A stretch of 64,000 nucleotides of DNA from Sthenelais limicola. Taxonomy: Eukaryota; Annelida; Polychaeta; Phyllodocida; Sigalionidae. The translations under genes were made by a program, and so were the position numbers. The stretch lies in assembly GCA_942159475.1 (NCBI GenBank), contig OW804095.1, positions 59,920,773 through 59,984,772 of the forward strand. The letters are read 5' to 3'. The notes under the pieces were generated by a model that saw only the letters and a list, made by a program, of their open reading frames with translations, did not search any database and was not told where the DNA came from. This document shows positions 50,994-60,057 of the stretch, piece by piece (positions within the stretch are counted from its first letter, which is position 1; each line of letters starts with the position of its first letter).

Positions 50994-51242
50994 GTAGGAA
51001 TGTGCACCCACTTTCACTGGTGCTCCTATGTGTACAGAATGAATAACAAATATAACCACAGCTTTTTAAGGTGTAAAAAAGATGCCACCCCCGTCCCCAC
51101 CTATTGGCATGCCTAGCTCAATGGCTGAGCGAAAATGTCTGTAGGTGTGAAAAACAAAACATAGGTCGTAATAGTGGATTCACTGTGGTAAGAAGTTCTT
51201 GATGTTACTCCTTATTGTGATGTTTATGTTATTGTATTGCAG

Positions 51243-51381
51243 AGCCCTTCAGCTGATATTACCCAGTGCAGAGACACAGGCAATGCTAGGAGATGAAGCA
51301 ATATTACAGAACAATCAAGAATCACAGAAAATAGGCATTGATGAATATCAACCTCACAATTATTTTTGTGTTTATTCCTGA
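51243..51381 (+). CDS. Candidate 3'-terminal exon of an unknown or alternative transcript
   Basis: The acceptor ATGTTATTGTATTGCAG is strong; then an open frame ALQLILPSAETQAMLGDEAI and 26 more residues, TGA at 51,379, and AATAAA at 51,502-51,507. The polar sequence has no recognised domain. It could end an alternative cyclase transcript (exon 16 also ends in phase 0, via the 35-nt exon) or another gene whose earlier exons are unseen. Confidence 0.4.
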
Positions 51382-51736
51382 TAGACTTAGATAAATTGAA
51401 TCGTGAAGGTTTTATTTAAAAGCATACCTTGATTTTATCATTGTTTACAGAGAGTTTTATCATATATATTGCATATTGATATGTATATTGATATCAAATG
51501 CAATAAAGAGGAATACAAAACATTATTTCTGCGTTTATCTTTCTTCATTCTATTATATAAATGCCAGTATGCATAGTTCGTTAATATTTCAAATGGCCAT
51601 AAGAGGCAGAGGAAGGAAAACCTAGTCCCACCCCCTAAACTGAAACAAACCTAGCTATAAATACCCCCCCCCCCCCCCCTCGAAGCTATATTGAGTGTCA
51701 AAAGGACGGCTATGCACTGGACCCATGGACGGCTAC

Positions 51737-51876
51737 ATGTTGCTGGAATGGTTAAATTCCGAGGCATTGGTGTCGCCCCATGGTCCCCGCGCTGGTAGCT
51801 GCTTACCCATAACACCCCTTCTTCTTCCTTCTACTCTCTCCATTTCAAACCTCCCACAGTCGAAAAAGAATAGTTC
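51737..51876 (+). repeat. Split direct repeat A1
   Basis: Starts ATGTTGCTGGAATGG, ends GAATAGTTC; it matches 56,717-56,856 except two positions. It probably contains the 5' start of the RNA (inference). Confidence 0.9.
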
Positions 51877-51897
51877 TACATCTACGGCCTGAAAGGT

Positions 51898-53130
51898 ATG
51901 AAAAGCAAACCTAGGAGTACCAAAAACTCGAACAAAACCTCCGAAGACACGCAAGCACCGATAGAACCGGTCGATACGGGAAGGAAGGAGTCAGAAGTGA
52001 AGATCAAAAGAAACAAGAGCGAGACTGCCAAATACGAGCAAAAACCGGCAGGCCGCCATCTTGGTCAAACAAAACAAACGGAGATGGACCAAGAAACGAA
52101 GACGGGATTTGAAAAAATCGAACAGTCGATGACAAATCTGGAAGGTAGCCTAACAACTACAATAGAAGAGGCAATAAGGAAAGCATTGGGTGGAGACAAA
52201 AAGACAGAGCCTGCCCAAGAGAAAGAGCCAAGCGAGGTGAAGGAGCCACCGGCGAACACCAGGAACCCGCTACCAACATACCCGGCGGCCGGCCACGAAG
52301 CAAACAGACTCAACCAGGATTACCAGCACCCATCAATGATCATGAGGGACAGAATGGCTCGTGCATATTACGACCTGGATTTGTCTAACCCCATCTTCAC
52401 CACGAACGACATGAAAGGTAACGAACATCTTGACCCTAGAATACGCCGTCAAATACCCAAACCGTACTTATACTTGGAAAGGGAGGGAGCCATTACTGTC
52501 CGAGACAAAATGGAAGCTAAGGCAAGCCTCACGTACCAGGAATATGTGCAGGCATATACTACAATGATCCTTGATGAGAGCTCCATCAGCCTAGAAATGC
52601 GCCAACCCCTGTTGGTACACCTGCAGCAGGTGGCACAGGATGCTAAAGATAGGACCTGGCACAACGTGTTGAGGTGGTCTAATAATGTGTTTGATCGAGT
52701 GGAGAGAGGGGACATAAAATGGCAGGACACGGAACAGATACAGCTAGACAGAATGCAAATCTCAATGGCCCCCACTACTATAGCGACAACGGAGGCCATA
52801 AGTGTCCCATGCCCCATATACAACAACAAGGGCATGTGCAAGGAGAAGGATGGACACACAGCCGACTCGCCCAACTTCTACCATATCTGTTCCTTCTGCT
52901 ACGCGACTAACACCGCAAACCGACATACCCATGCAGCTTCAGACTGCATGAAGCGGCAAAGGACAAGACAACCTCACAATCGGGAACCTAGTCCTCATGC
53001 TCTACAGTTTGCATATCCTCCCCCACCACCAACACAACAGCCGCAACACACCACACACGCGCAATATGTGCCACGCCCACACCAGCAGCACAACGCATAC
53101 TACTCGACCCAGGCTGCAAAAAACCACTGA
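51898..53130 (+). CDS. Gag-like protein of the DIRS-type element
   Basis: A structural, nucleic-acid-binding protein of 410 residues. The N-terminal ~120 residues are charged and disordered. A middle helical region follows (MARAYYDLDLSNPIFTTND; LTYQEYVQAYTTMIL). A cysteine/histidine cluster lies at about residues 302-352 (CPIYNNKGMC ... HICSFC ... HAASDC), typical of DIRS/Ngaro Gag. The C-terminal tail is Pro/Gln/His-rich (PPPPPTQQPQ). The ATG lies 21 bp past repeat A1 and the frame is intact. Confidence 0.85.
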   Translation: MKSKPRSTKNSNKTSEDTQAPIEPVDTGRKESEVKIKRNKSETAKYEQKPAGRHLGQTKQTEMDQETKTGFEKIEQSMTNLEGSLTTTIEEAIRKALGGDKKTEPAQEKEPSEVKEPPANTRNPLPTYPAAGHEANRLNQDYQHPSMIMRDRMARAYYDLDLSNPIFTTNDMKGNEHLDPRIRRQIPKPYLYLEREGAITVRDKMEAKASLTYQEYVQAYTTMILDESSISLEMRQPLLVHLQQVAQDAKDRTWHNVLRWSNNVFDRVERGDIKWQDTEQIQLDRMQISMAPTTIATTEAISVPCPIYNNKGMCKEKDGHTADSPNFYHICSFCYATNTANRHTHAASDCMKRQRTRQPHNREPSPHALQFAYPPPPPTQQPQHTTHAQYVPRPHQQHNAYYSTQAAKNH

Positions 53131-53138
53131 TTCCCGCG

Positions 53139-53393
53139 ATGAGACATTCGCGGGAACACACAAGCCCAAGAAACGTGAGTATGAGCACAAACTGTATATA
53201 TGAAGCATTCCAAGCCGACTCACAGATGGATAATTATGTTGTGAATACGCACACGATTGCGACACGCCCATTTGTTGTTGTTGTTTTGAGTCCACATGTC
53301 AAGAAGACGGAAGCGGAAGTAAGCCAGCGCTCGGCACTACGCCTAGGCCAATCACAAGCCTCGGTGCATGTCTACAGGGCGAACAACCAATGA
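53139..53393 (+). CDS. Small linker ORF between Gag and RT
   Basis: 84 codons starting 8 bp after the Gag stop; its stop overlaps the RT ATG as ATGA. No homology recognised. The RT frame is also open for at least 100 bp upstream of its ATG, so this may be a chance ORF. Confidence 0.25.
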   Translation: MRHSREHTSPRNVSMSTNCIYEAFQADSQMDNYVVNTHTIATRPFVVVVLSPHVKKTEAEVSQRSALRLGQSQASVHVYRANNQ

Positions 53394-54838
53394 AAGCCGA
53401 GATTAGGTCAACCAACATGGCTGCCCCCATGGATGATGCCGATCTCGAGCAAGACTGCGATTACAACGCGGAAGAAACCACAAATATACTCACAGTAAGC
53501 GGTATAAACGACATTCAAGCTCACAAAATTGGTCATAGTAGTTCACTACAAATAGACTTTGTAGGTATACTCACTATGTGCTCCACAAAGCTAGGAAAAG
53601 TACATGATTCACTGTTGCCGACCCCATATGACCTAGCACACTACTGTGCGAACGAGTGGCCAACCCCCAATGTCAACACATTTGATCAAGACCTGTTGGA
53701 AATATACGACCAGACTCGCACCACAGGCCTACCTAACATGATCGGCGCCAAACAGCTGGTACCATCGAATCTGAATATACCAGCATGGGAATACCATCTA
53801 ACCAACACCATAAATGAGAAAGAACTACTCGACGCAGTCAGGTACGGCTTCCCACTGGGTTATCTGGGTCCTACATCGGATACCATACACATTGATAATC
53901 ATACATCGGCATACGATTTCCCCGTACAGGTCCAACAGTACATTGAAGTAGAAATGCGCAAAGAAGCAGTGTACGGCCCATACTCGGATGTCCCGTTCAG
54001 AGAGTGGGCCCACGTAAACCCTATGATGATGAGGCCTAAAGGATCCACTGAAAAACGTAGGGTCATACTTGACCTCTCGTTCCCGATCGAAGCATCAGTT
54101 AATGCCTACATAAAACAGAATTTTGTGAATGGACGTACCAGGCAGCATACGTTACCGACGATGGAAAATCTGGTCGACCATTTAGTATCACAGAAGGGCA
54201 CTGTGTATTTATATACCCTCGACATCGAAAGGGCTTATAAGAATTTTAGAGCTTGCCCAGGTGATTGGCCCTTGTTGATGTTTAAATGGAGTGATGGCTA
54301 CTATATGGACATAAGTTTTCCATTCGGGGCCAAGCAGAGCAGTCTGCATATGCAGCGAGTGGCAACGGCGATCATGAGTATAATGAGTTCAAAAGGGCAC
54401 TACGGGTTAATGTACCTGGATGACATGCTGGGGTGGGGGAACAGCATGACCCAGGCACACGACAGCTACAACGACGCTGTATACTTACTCAAGAGCCTGG
54501 GATTACCGACCGCAGACGCGAAGACACAGCTACCGAGCACTGAGGTCAGGTGGCTGGGAATCATTATTAACACCAGACAAATGTCGCTACAAATACCTCA
54601 AGACAAACTACAAGAGGTGAAGAAGGAGGTCAAAGCTTTCCACAACAAGAGGAGCACGACTAGAAAAATGCTGCAGTCGGTCATAGGCCGGGTGCTACAC
54701 CTATCAAAGTGCGTTGCACCCGCAAAGATCTTCGTGCGGCGCCTACTGGAGGCACTACGCGAAAAACAAAAGCACATGCATGAACATAACAAAAGCAATG
54801 AGAAAGGACTTGTCGTGGATAATAGCATGTGTGCGTGA
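53390..54838 (+). CDS. Reverse transcriptase of the DIRS-type element
   Basis: Copies the element RNA into DNA. 482 codons with ordered RT motifs: KRRVILDLSFP, LDIERAYKNFR (A, ~residue 277), FPFGAKQSS (B, ~310), YLDDMLGW (C, ~343), and WLGIIINTRQMSLQIPQDK, the DIRS/Ngaro-type thumb region. The catalytic aspartates are all present. The last ~20 codons look out of frame: the natural continuation into RNase H is one frame over (see 54,714). Confidence 0.9.
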   Translation: MKAEIRSTNMAAPMDDADLEQDCDYNAEETTNILTVSGINDIQAHKIGHSSSLQIDFVGILTMCSTKLGKVHDSLLPTPYDLAHYCANEWPTPNVNTFDQDLLEIYDQTRTTGLPNMIGAKQLVPSNLNIPAWEYHLTNTINEKELLDAVRYGFPLGYLGPTSDTIHIDNHTSAYDFPVQVQQYIEVEMRKEAVYGPYSDVPFREWAHVNPMMMRPKGSTEKRRVILDLSFPIEASVNAYIKQNFVNGRTRQHTLPTMENLVDHLVSQKGTVYLYTLDIERAYKNFRACPGDWPLLMFKWSDGYYMDISFPFGAKQSSLHMQRVATAIMSIMSSKGHYGLMYLDDMLGWGNSMTQAHDSYNDAVYLLKSLGLPTADAKTQLPSTEVRWLGIIINTRQMSLQIPQDKLQEVKKEVKAFHNKRSTTRKMLQSVIGRVLHLSKCVAPAKIFVRRLLEALREKQKHMHEHNKSNEKGLVVDNSMCA

Positions 54839-55265
54839 TTGGAACGGCATTAGCATGATTCCGAATAGGATGGTATCAAAAATAATCTACATCACAAGCA
54901 TAAATGGCACCCCTGCCGCAACAGATGGAGTGCGACAGGTAAAAGCAGAGGCAGAAGAAAGGACCGACCTGAAACACGACCAGATAGCGAGGGCGACGCC
55001 TGACCTGGTCAACACATTAATACAGGAAACTGATCACGCTAGCACCATCCAGCTAGTTCTCGAAAACAGTGATACGGCCTCCCTCCTGGCCCAAGGTTCC
55101 AGAAACGAAGTAGATATGCTCGGACCCAGATTATTGTGGCTCATGCAACTCATAAGATATATACGCGTTACATTCAAAGTAGAAAAAGAAAAAGATCTGC
55201 CATCTATGATAGACAATGATGCGGCTTTCATCCCATTGATTAAGGCCCCAGCGTATGATGTATAA
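54714..55265 (+). CDS. RNase H-like continuation, +1 frame from the RT
   Basis: From about 54,783 this frame reads NITKAMRKDLSWIIACVRDW, the expected DL-W segment after the RT thumb, then NSDTASLLAQGSRNEVDMLG and a WLMQLIRYIRVTF tract resembling the second half of DIRS RNase H. The first 25 or so codons are shadow of the RT. The frame change near 54,770-54,785 is a mutation or a programmed shift; no obvious slippery site. Key acidic residues are hard to assign, so activity is doubtful. Confidence 0.6.
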   Translation: MHPQRSSCGAYWRHYAKNKSTCMNITKAMRKDLSWIIACVRDWNGISMIPNRMVSKIIYITSINGTPAATDGVRQVKAEAEERTDLKHDQIARATPDLVNTLIQETDHASTIQLVLENSDTASLLAQGSRNEVDMLGPRLLWLMQLIRYIRVTFKVEKEKDLPSMIDNDAAFIPLIKAPAYDV

Positions 55266-55336
55266 TTTCCTTCTCTTTTTAAATCTGCAGACCCGGAGTA
55301 CCTCAGCCTACTCGAGTCAGCTGAACAAGCTTAGAG

Positions 55337-56285
55337 GGACTCTAGAGCACCTGGCACGAACGCCAATCACAGGACTGCCCTAAAGGCATACTTCGCATTT
55401 ACCTACAGATTTAATATTCACCCAGACATGATCACCCCACCACAAATGTGTGCATTCGTGGAGTACCTGAGATCCTACCTCAAGTCACCAAAGTCTGTAA
55501 CAAACTACATAGCCGCAGTCAGAGAATATTTCAGACATAGAGAAATGGAAGTGCCAGCCATGCAATCACATCGACTCAAACTGGCCATAGACGCAACATT
55601 ACGCGACAAAACACATACGGTTACGCAAAGGAAACCATTGGACATAACACAACTTCGCTCCATAATAACTGACGCAAAGTATTTCCCAGCCCCAGCACAG
55701 TACAGACTAGTTCTCATCGTCATGTATTGTCTTGGGTTTCGACAGTCGGAGGTGGCCCCCCATACCACCAAGGAATTTGATCCCCTCAGACACACCACAA
55801 GGCAGGACGTACATATAGGCCAAAATGAAATCCACATAACACAGAAATGGTCAAAAACTCTTCAACGTTTTGACCAGAGAAGGGTGGTCACACTACCAGC
55901 ATCACACTACGAATTAATATGCCCAGTCAAGGCATACAAGGAAGCAATCATCGAGGCCCCGACCATATATGACAAACAGCCGCTACTGATCTTCCCCAAG
56001 ACACACGCAATAATAACAGTTACAGACATCACTCGCCACTTCAAATGGTCTCTCTCAAATCTAGGACTGCCACAGGAGCAGTTCTCACTACACTCACTAC
56101 GGCGCTCCGCCGCAACGCACGCGTTCCACATGGACATATCGGAGGCCGAAATACAACGTTTCGGTGCCTGGTCCAGTTCAGCTTATCAGCACTATATAAC
56201 TAATAAGGCGGCCTCTAAGGTCACAAGCAAGCTGGTTAAGAACATCTCCAAACAACAACTCACAGTTGCAACCAATCTCAAATAG
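55337..56285 (+). CDS. Tyrosine recombinase of the DIRS-type element
   Basis: Integrates the circular DNA copy. The frame is open from just after a TAG at ~55,334; the first ATG is 55,428, giving 285 residues. Upstream codons (ALKAYFAFTYRFNIHPDM) look like the core-binding domain, so the true N terminus is probably joined to RNase H. Catalytic set, numbered from that Met: R105 (CLGFRQSEV), H222/R225 (HSLRR), W248 in the His/Trp position, Y256 (YQHYI). The tryptophan variant is normal in DIRS recombinases. Confidence 0.9.
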
Positions 56286-56545
56286 ACTCGGGTCTCGCCC
56301 TTGCAAAGTGTTACACATCATTTACTATAAAGACTCGGGTATTGCCCCTGCAATATATTTTACCCAGCCCACACGGCTATTTATCAAAGACTTTTAATTT
56401 AATACTATACTCCAACGGGTATCTCCCGCTTACTCATTTCTTTCTCTTTATAACTTTTAAAACTCATAACCAACAATCTTAATTATAATCTCTTATACTG
56501 CCCTGCAGTCTCATTTATTCAACAGCAGGCAAGCTTGGGGTTTGG
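56286..56545 (+). other. Element 3' internal spacer
   Basis: The phrase GACTCGGGT-T-GCCC-TGCAA occurs twice (56,286 and 56,331). No ORF for a hydrolase or methyltransferase. Confidence 0.5.
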
Positions 56546-56716
56546 CACATTTAACTATATAAATAATAATAATTCTTCAATTTTATTCTACTCATTTATA
56601 TAACATTTTATATACAAATTTATCAACAATAAATGTTGTCGCCCAAGCTTCACCTCTGGTTATATATATCACTTCTATATTTTATCTCACTATTCATATA
56701 AAACTGGGAAACACGA
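56546..56716 (+). repeat. Split direct repeat B1
   Basis: Starts CACATTTAACTATATAAAT, ends CTGGGAAACACGA. It matches B2 with few differences and runs directly into A2. Confidence 0.88.
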
Positions 56717-56856
56717 ATGTTGCTGGAATGGTTAAATTCCGAGGCATTGGTGTTGCCCCCTGGTCCCCGCGCTGGTAGCTGCTTACCCATAACACCCCTT
56801 CTTCTTCCTTCTACTCTCTCCATTTCAAACCTCCCACAGTCGAAAAAGAATAGTTC
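56717..56856 (+). repeat. Split direct repeat A2
   Basis: Copy of A1 joined directly to the end of B1 at ATGT, as expected of A1-B1A2-B2 elements. About 100 bp of unrelated linker follows before B2. Confidence 0.9.
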
Positions 56857-56961
56857 CCACCCACCCACTCCAATACACAAGCTCTACCAGCACTTAACAT
56901 TCTCAATTTATATTTTCATTTCATGTATAAATTTAACTTTTCTTTCCCCTATCACATTTAA

Positions 56962-58068
56962 AGGCAAACGCTACTATCTAGTGGAAAATCAAAATAAATG
57001 TCATTTTTCTGAAACTTTGGTATTTGATTCTTGAAGTGTTCCTGGTCATAAGGATGGAAAAAAATTAATGGGTCGCCATGCTCATTTTTGAATTATAGTG
57101 CTTCAAAATTTGGTATCTCAAAAGAACCAATGAGGATCAAAAGGGGGCTCATTTTACAGTACCTTGACTTCATAGTACATATTTGCTATTTAAATTCACT
57201 CAATTTAAGTAAAATTAACAGTTTTGGAGAGAGTATTATTCGGCCAATAATTATATGCCTCTTTTTTATAAAGTGCATTGTTATCTTTATTCTGAAAACA
57301 ATAAATACGTAATGTGAATTTTAAATTAAAAACTCAAAAAAATTCACTATTTTTCACCATTTTTATAAATACAATTTTATTTTTCTCCCCATCGAAAATA
57401 AATGTCATTTTTCTGATTCTTTAATATATGATTCTTGAAGTATGTGTGTTCATGGAACTGAAAAAAAAGTAATGGGTCACCATGCTAGTTTCTGAATTAT
57501 GGGGCTTTGAAACATGGCTGACAGCCCAAAAATCTGCTGCTTTCAAAGTGTTCTATGTTTCCTAAACATGTCTATTTCAAACAGCTACAACTATTTTTTT
57601 AACGTGATGACATACATTTTTTTCCCTATATATGTGTAGAATATTACCTGCACTATATGTGTAGAAAACTTTGGGACATTGGGAGCTTTCATTTTTGTTT
57701 TATTCCCAAAACTGTGAAAGAAAAATGCAGCACTTCCCAATAGATTCGCATACTAAATGGGTACAACTGAGGGTATCCATAGCTAGCTCTTTTTCCTAAA
57801 CATGTCTATTTCAGACAGCTATAAAACAAAATTTAAAGTGATGACATATATTTTTTTTCCTTTGCATATGTAGTATATAACCTGCACTATATGTGTAGAA
57901 AATTTTGGGACAATAGGAGTAGCCATTAATTGTTTGTTTTATTCTATAAAACATGAAAAAATGGGCCGTTTCCTCATAGACTGCAATGCTAAAGGAATAG
58001 TACGTAAAATGCCCGTGTATTTGGTATATAGAAAAGGGGGGCGTGGCAGTGAATAGTAGCGTTTGCCT
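56962..58068. mobile_element. TTAA-flanked non-autonomous element, copy 2, inside repeat B2
   Basis: Termini AGGCAAACGCTACTAT and reverse complement; TTAA at 56,958-56,961 and 58,069-58,072. 1,107 bp, inverted relative to 45,520-46,592. It splits B2 after CACA(T); B1 shows the uninterrupted CACATTTAACTATATAA, which gives the empty site. Confidence 0.92.
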
Positions 58069-58238
58069 TTAACTATATAAATAATAATAATTCTTCAATT
58101 TTATTCAACTCATTTATATAACATTTTATATACAAATTTATCAACAATAAATGTTGTCGCCCAAGCTTCGCCTCTGGTTATATATATCACTTCTATATTT
58201 TATCTCACTATTCATATAAAACTGGGAAACACAAATGT
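58069..58238 (+). repeat. Split direct repeat B2 (right end)
   Basis: It matches B1 from TTAACTATATAAAT to GGGAAACAC, then ATGT and host flank. Its first five bases lie left of the inserted element at about 56,953. Confidence 0.88.
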
Positions 58239-58245
58239 AGCATCG

Positions 58246-58271
58246 ATGGACGGCTACATGTAGCCGTCCAT
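58246..58271. repeat. Perfect 26-bp palindrome beside the retroelement
   Basis: Each arm is ATGGACGGCTACA or its reverse complement. The left flank of the retroelement ends in the same ATGGACGGCTAC at 51,725-51,736, so target DNA was itself repetitive. Confidence 0.9.
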
Positions 58272-58920
58272 GGATGGCTACAGTAACACACCTGTAGCTG
58301 CGCGACCTGTTACGTTTGGCCAGGGTGAAAGATGGCCATGGGAGGCTACAGTAAGCCTCCCTTGGAAAGCTAACCATGCACTGGCTTGCGCACATAGGGT
58401 TGTTCCGCCTTACTTCTTTTAAAGTATATTTTGTTAACATCAACATTAGGTAGTGTTTTTGTATATCTCGTATTGCTAAACGCAAGATGTAGTTATATTT
58501 CGTGCGTTGCCATGAATATATAAACAAATCTGATGCTATCTAAAATTTACAATATTGATTTTACTATGTGATTCAATACCTTGTCCAATTACCATTATTA
58601 GAGAATCTTAGTTACAGTCTTACAGTCGACCAGTCTTACTAATATTATATTATAATTCATCAAGCTTTTTTCTATATTTTCGATCTCATATAATTATACC
58701 TATCCATTGAATAGATCAGAGGAATCGTTAATATGTTTTCATAATTACTTTTTCTCCGACCTTTGTTATCTTTCAGGATTAACTGTATGTAACGCATTGC
58801 TTTGAACATTCTTCAATATTGTGTAGTCGAAGCCCCAGCATTCGGCGGCCATATCGGGAACGGGGACCGATCCTAGGATCCAATCAGATGGCTCCTTCGA
58901 GGCACTCACCTTGACGACGC
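58272..58920. other. Spacer between retroelement and orphan Gag gene
   Basis: Diverged GGCTACAGTAA and ATGGCCATGG repeats occur near 58,275-58,365; otherwise AT-rich and featureless until 58,830, where GC content rises ahead of the next gene. Confidence 0.5.
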
Positions 58921-58930
58921 TACCCTCACA

Positions 58931-58938
58931 TATATAAG
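58931..58938 (+). promoter_or_regulatory. Putative TATA box
   Basis: TATATAAG about 83 bp before the ATG at 59,014, in a locally GC-rich region from 58,830. Plausible promoter. Confidence 0.5.
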
Positions 58939-59013
58939 TGGAGCTGATCCCGATGCCGAGTCATTCCATTTCTGGTCGCCAGCTGAAGAACACCTCCTCC
59001 AGAAACTGTCAAG

Positions 59014-59781
59014 ATGGTGAAACATGTTCGATTGTGTTCAAGTTGCAGGAATAGGCACTCAAAGCCTACAGGCAAGTCGTGTAAATTCTCTAATAATGCT
59101 GGTGGCCAGGAGAGTGGAAGTTCTATGCAAGATATGGTTGACGGGAGACTGTCTCGCATGGAGCAGATCATCGACAAGCTTGCTGCCAAGTCGGGACGTC
59201 GTGATCGATCCTCATCTGTTGACTACATATCTTCCGGCAATTCTTCATTGTCATCTGCTAGTAGTGATGTCCGTAAGGCCAGAAGGAGGAGGAAGACCAA
59301 ACCTTATGACACAAAGGCTCTGCTGCGTAAAGGTGAGTCCCTTGATTCGTTTGAAACCCTAATGGCAATAACAATGAGGCAGATATTAAAATGCATCGAG
59401 GACGAAAAGGATCCTAAGGGGTTAGTTAGACATGGTTTGCTTTTGGCAGAGAAGGCTGCTTCTAAGGTGTATAACCTCGACGCATTTGTGAATTATGATT
59501 CAACTGTTAGAGATAGAGCTAATAAGGAAGGGTTGCGAGCCTTCAACACTGTATCTCAGGAGGAAGTGTTGAGATCATTTAGTTATGAATACACGCGAAA
59601 GGCGAGCGGTAACGTCGGGCTGGCGGACAAGAAGAACAGAAAAAAGAGTGATAAACCTTGCCTCAGATTTAATTCCGATGCTGGGTGTCTAAGCAAGACA
59701 TGTATTTACACCCACAAGTGCATATCCTGCGGGGATCAGGGTCATACGGTTAAAGAATGCAAAGGAAAGAAATCAAAATAG
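59014..59781 (+). CDS. Orphan Gag-like zinc-finger protein
   Basis: 255 residues, intronless. The N terminus has CSSCRNRHSKPTGKSC, a Cys/His module seen in retroelement Gag proteins. A short coiled region (MVDGRLSRMEQIIDKLA), a Ser/basic linker and a helical core follow. The C terminus combines a CCCH-type finger (C-x8-C-x4-C-x3-H) and a CCHC knuckle, CISCGDQGHTVKEC. No RT or integrase lies downstream, and no repeats flank it. It is a solo Gag from another retroelement or a Gag-derived gene; the intact frame and TATA box leave domestication open. Confidence 0.72.
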   Translation: MVKHVRLCSSCRNRHSKPTGKSCKFSNNAGGQESGSSMQDMVDGRLSRMEQIIDKLAAKSGRRDRSSSVDYISSGNSSLSSASSDVRKARRRRKTKPYDTKALLRKGESLDSFETLMAITMRQILKCIEDEKDPKGLVRHGLLLAEKAASKVYNLDAFVNYDSTVRDRANKEGLRAFNTVSQEEVLRSFSYEYTRKASGNVGLADKKNRKKSDKPCLRFNSDAGCLSKTCIYTHKCISCGDQGHTVKECKGKKSK

Positions 59782-60057
59782 GTTTTGGGGACTCCCGACA
59801 AAGGGTTTGTTTACAATGATGCTGTGCGTAACCTTGACTATTCTCACGCTATCTCGCTAGAAAACGGGAATGAAAATGGCGGCGCCCACATGCTTGACAC
59901 GCACATTGACTTTCAACAAACTTTATCAGATGTTAATGACGATGAATTTACCTTTTGTTCAGGGGAATCCCTTGATGATGTACCAATGTGGAAATACCAT
60001 TGGAAGGACTTGTTGTATAACATCATAGCAATTAATTACGGAAATAGCAATACATAA
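59782..60057 (+). CDS. In-frame ORF after the Gag stop codon
   Basis: It continues the same frame directly after TAG (59,779-59,781) for about 90 codons with no ATG at its start: acidic (LSDVNDDEFTFCSGESLDD) ending WKYHWKDLL and more. Either stop read-through extends Gag, or the stop is a mutation, or a relic. No domain recognised. Confidence 0.4.
   Translation, partial: VLGTPDKGFVYNDAVRNLDYSHAISLENGNENGGAHMLDTHIDFQQTLSDVNDDEFTFCSGESLDDVPMWKYHWKDLLYNIIAINYGNSNT

Larger units (their letters stand above)
51737..58238 (+). mobile_element. DIRS-order tyrosine-recombinase retrotransposon (Ngaro/PAT-like)
   Basis: Split direct repeats are arranged A1-genes-B1-A2-B2: A1 51,737-51,876 and A2 56,717-56,856 (140 bp, two differences), B1 56,546-56,716 and B2 resumed at 58,069-58,234. 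This layout, with Gag, RT/RNase H and a tyrosine recombinase, is that of Ngaro- and PAT-type elements, which integrate via a circle and make no classical target duplication. The three junctions share ATGT. Without its 1.1-kb passenger the element is about 5.4 kb. I see no methyltransferase or hydrolase ORF, so the exact family is open. Confidence 0.88.

Noticed and set aside
52449..52874. 141-codon minus ORF
   Set aside because: Antisense shadow of the Gag gene.
58141..58527. 128-codon minus ORF across the retroelement right end
   Set aside because: It crosses the repeat/host junction and has no domain; chance ORF.
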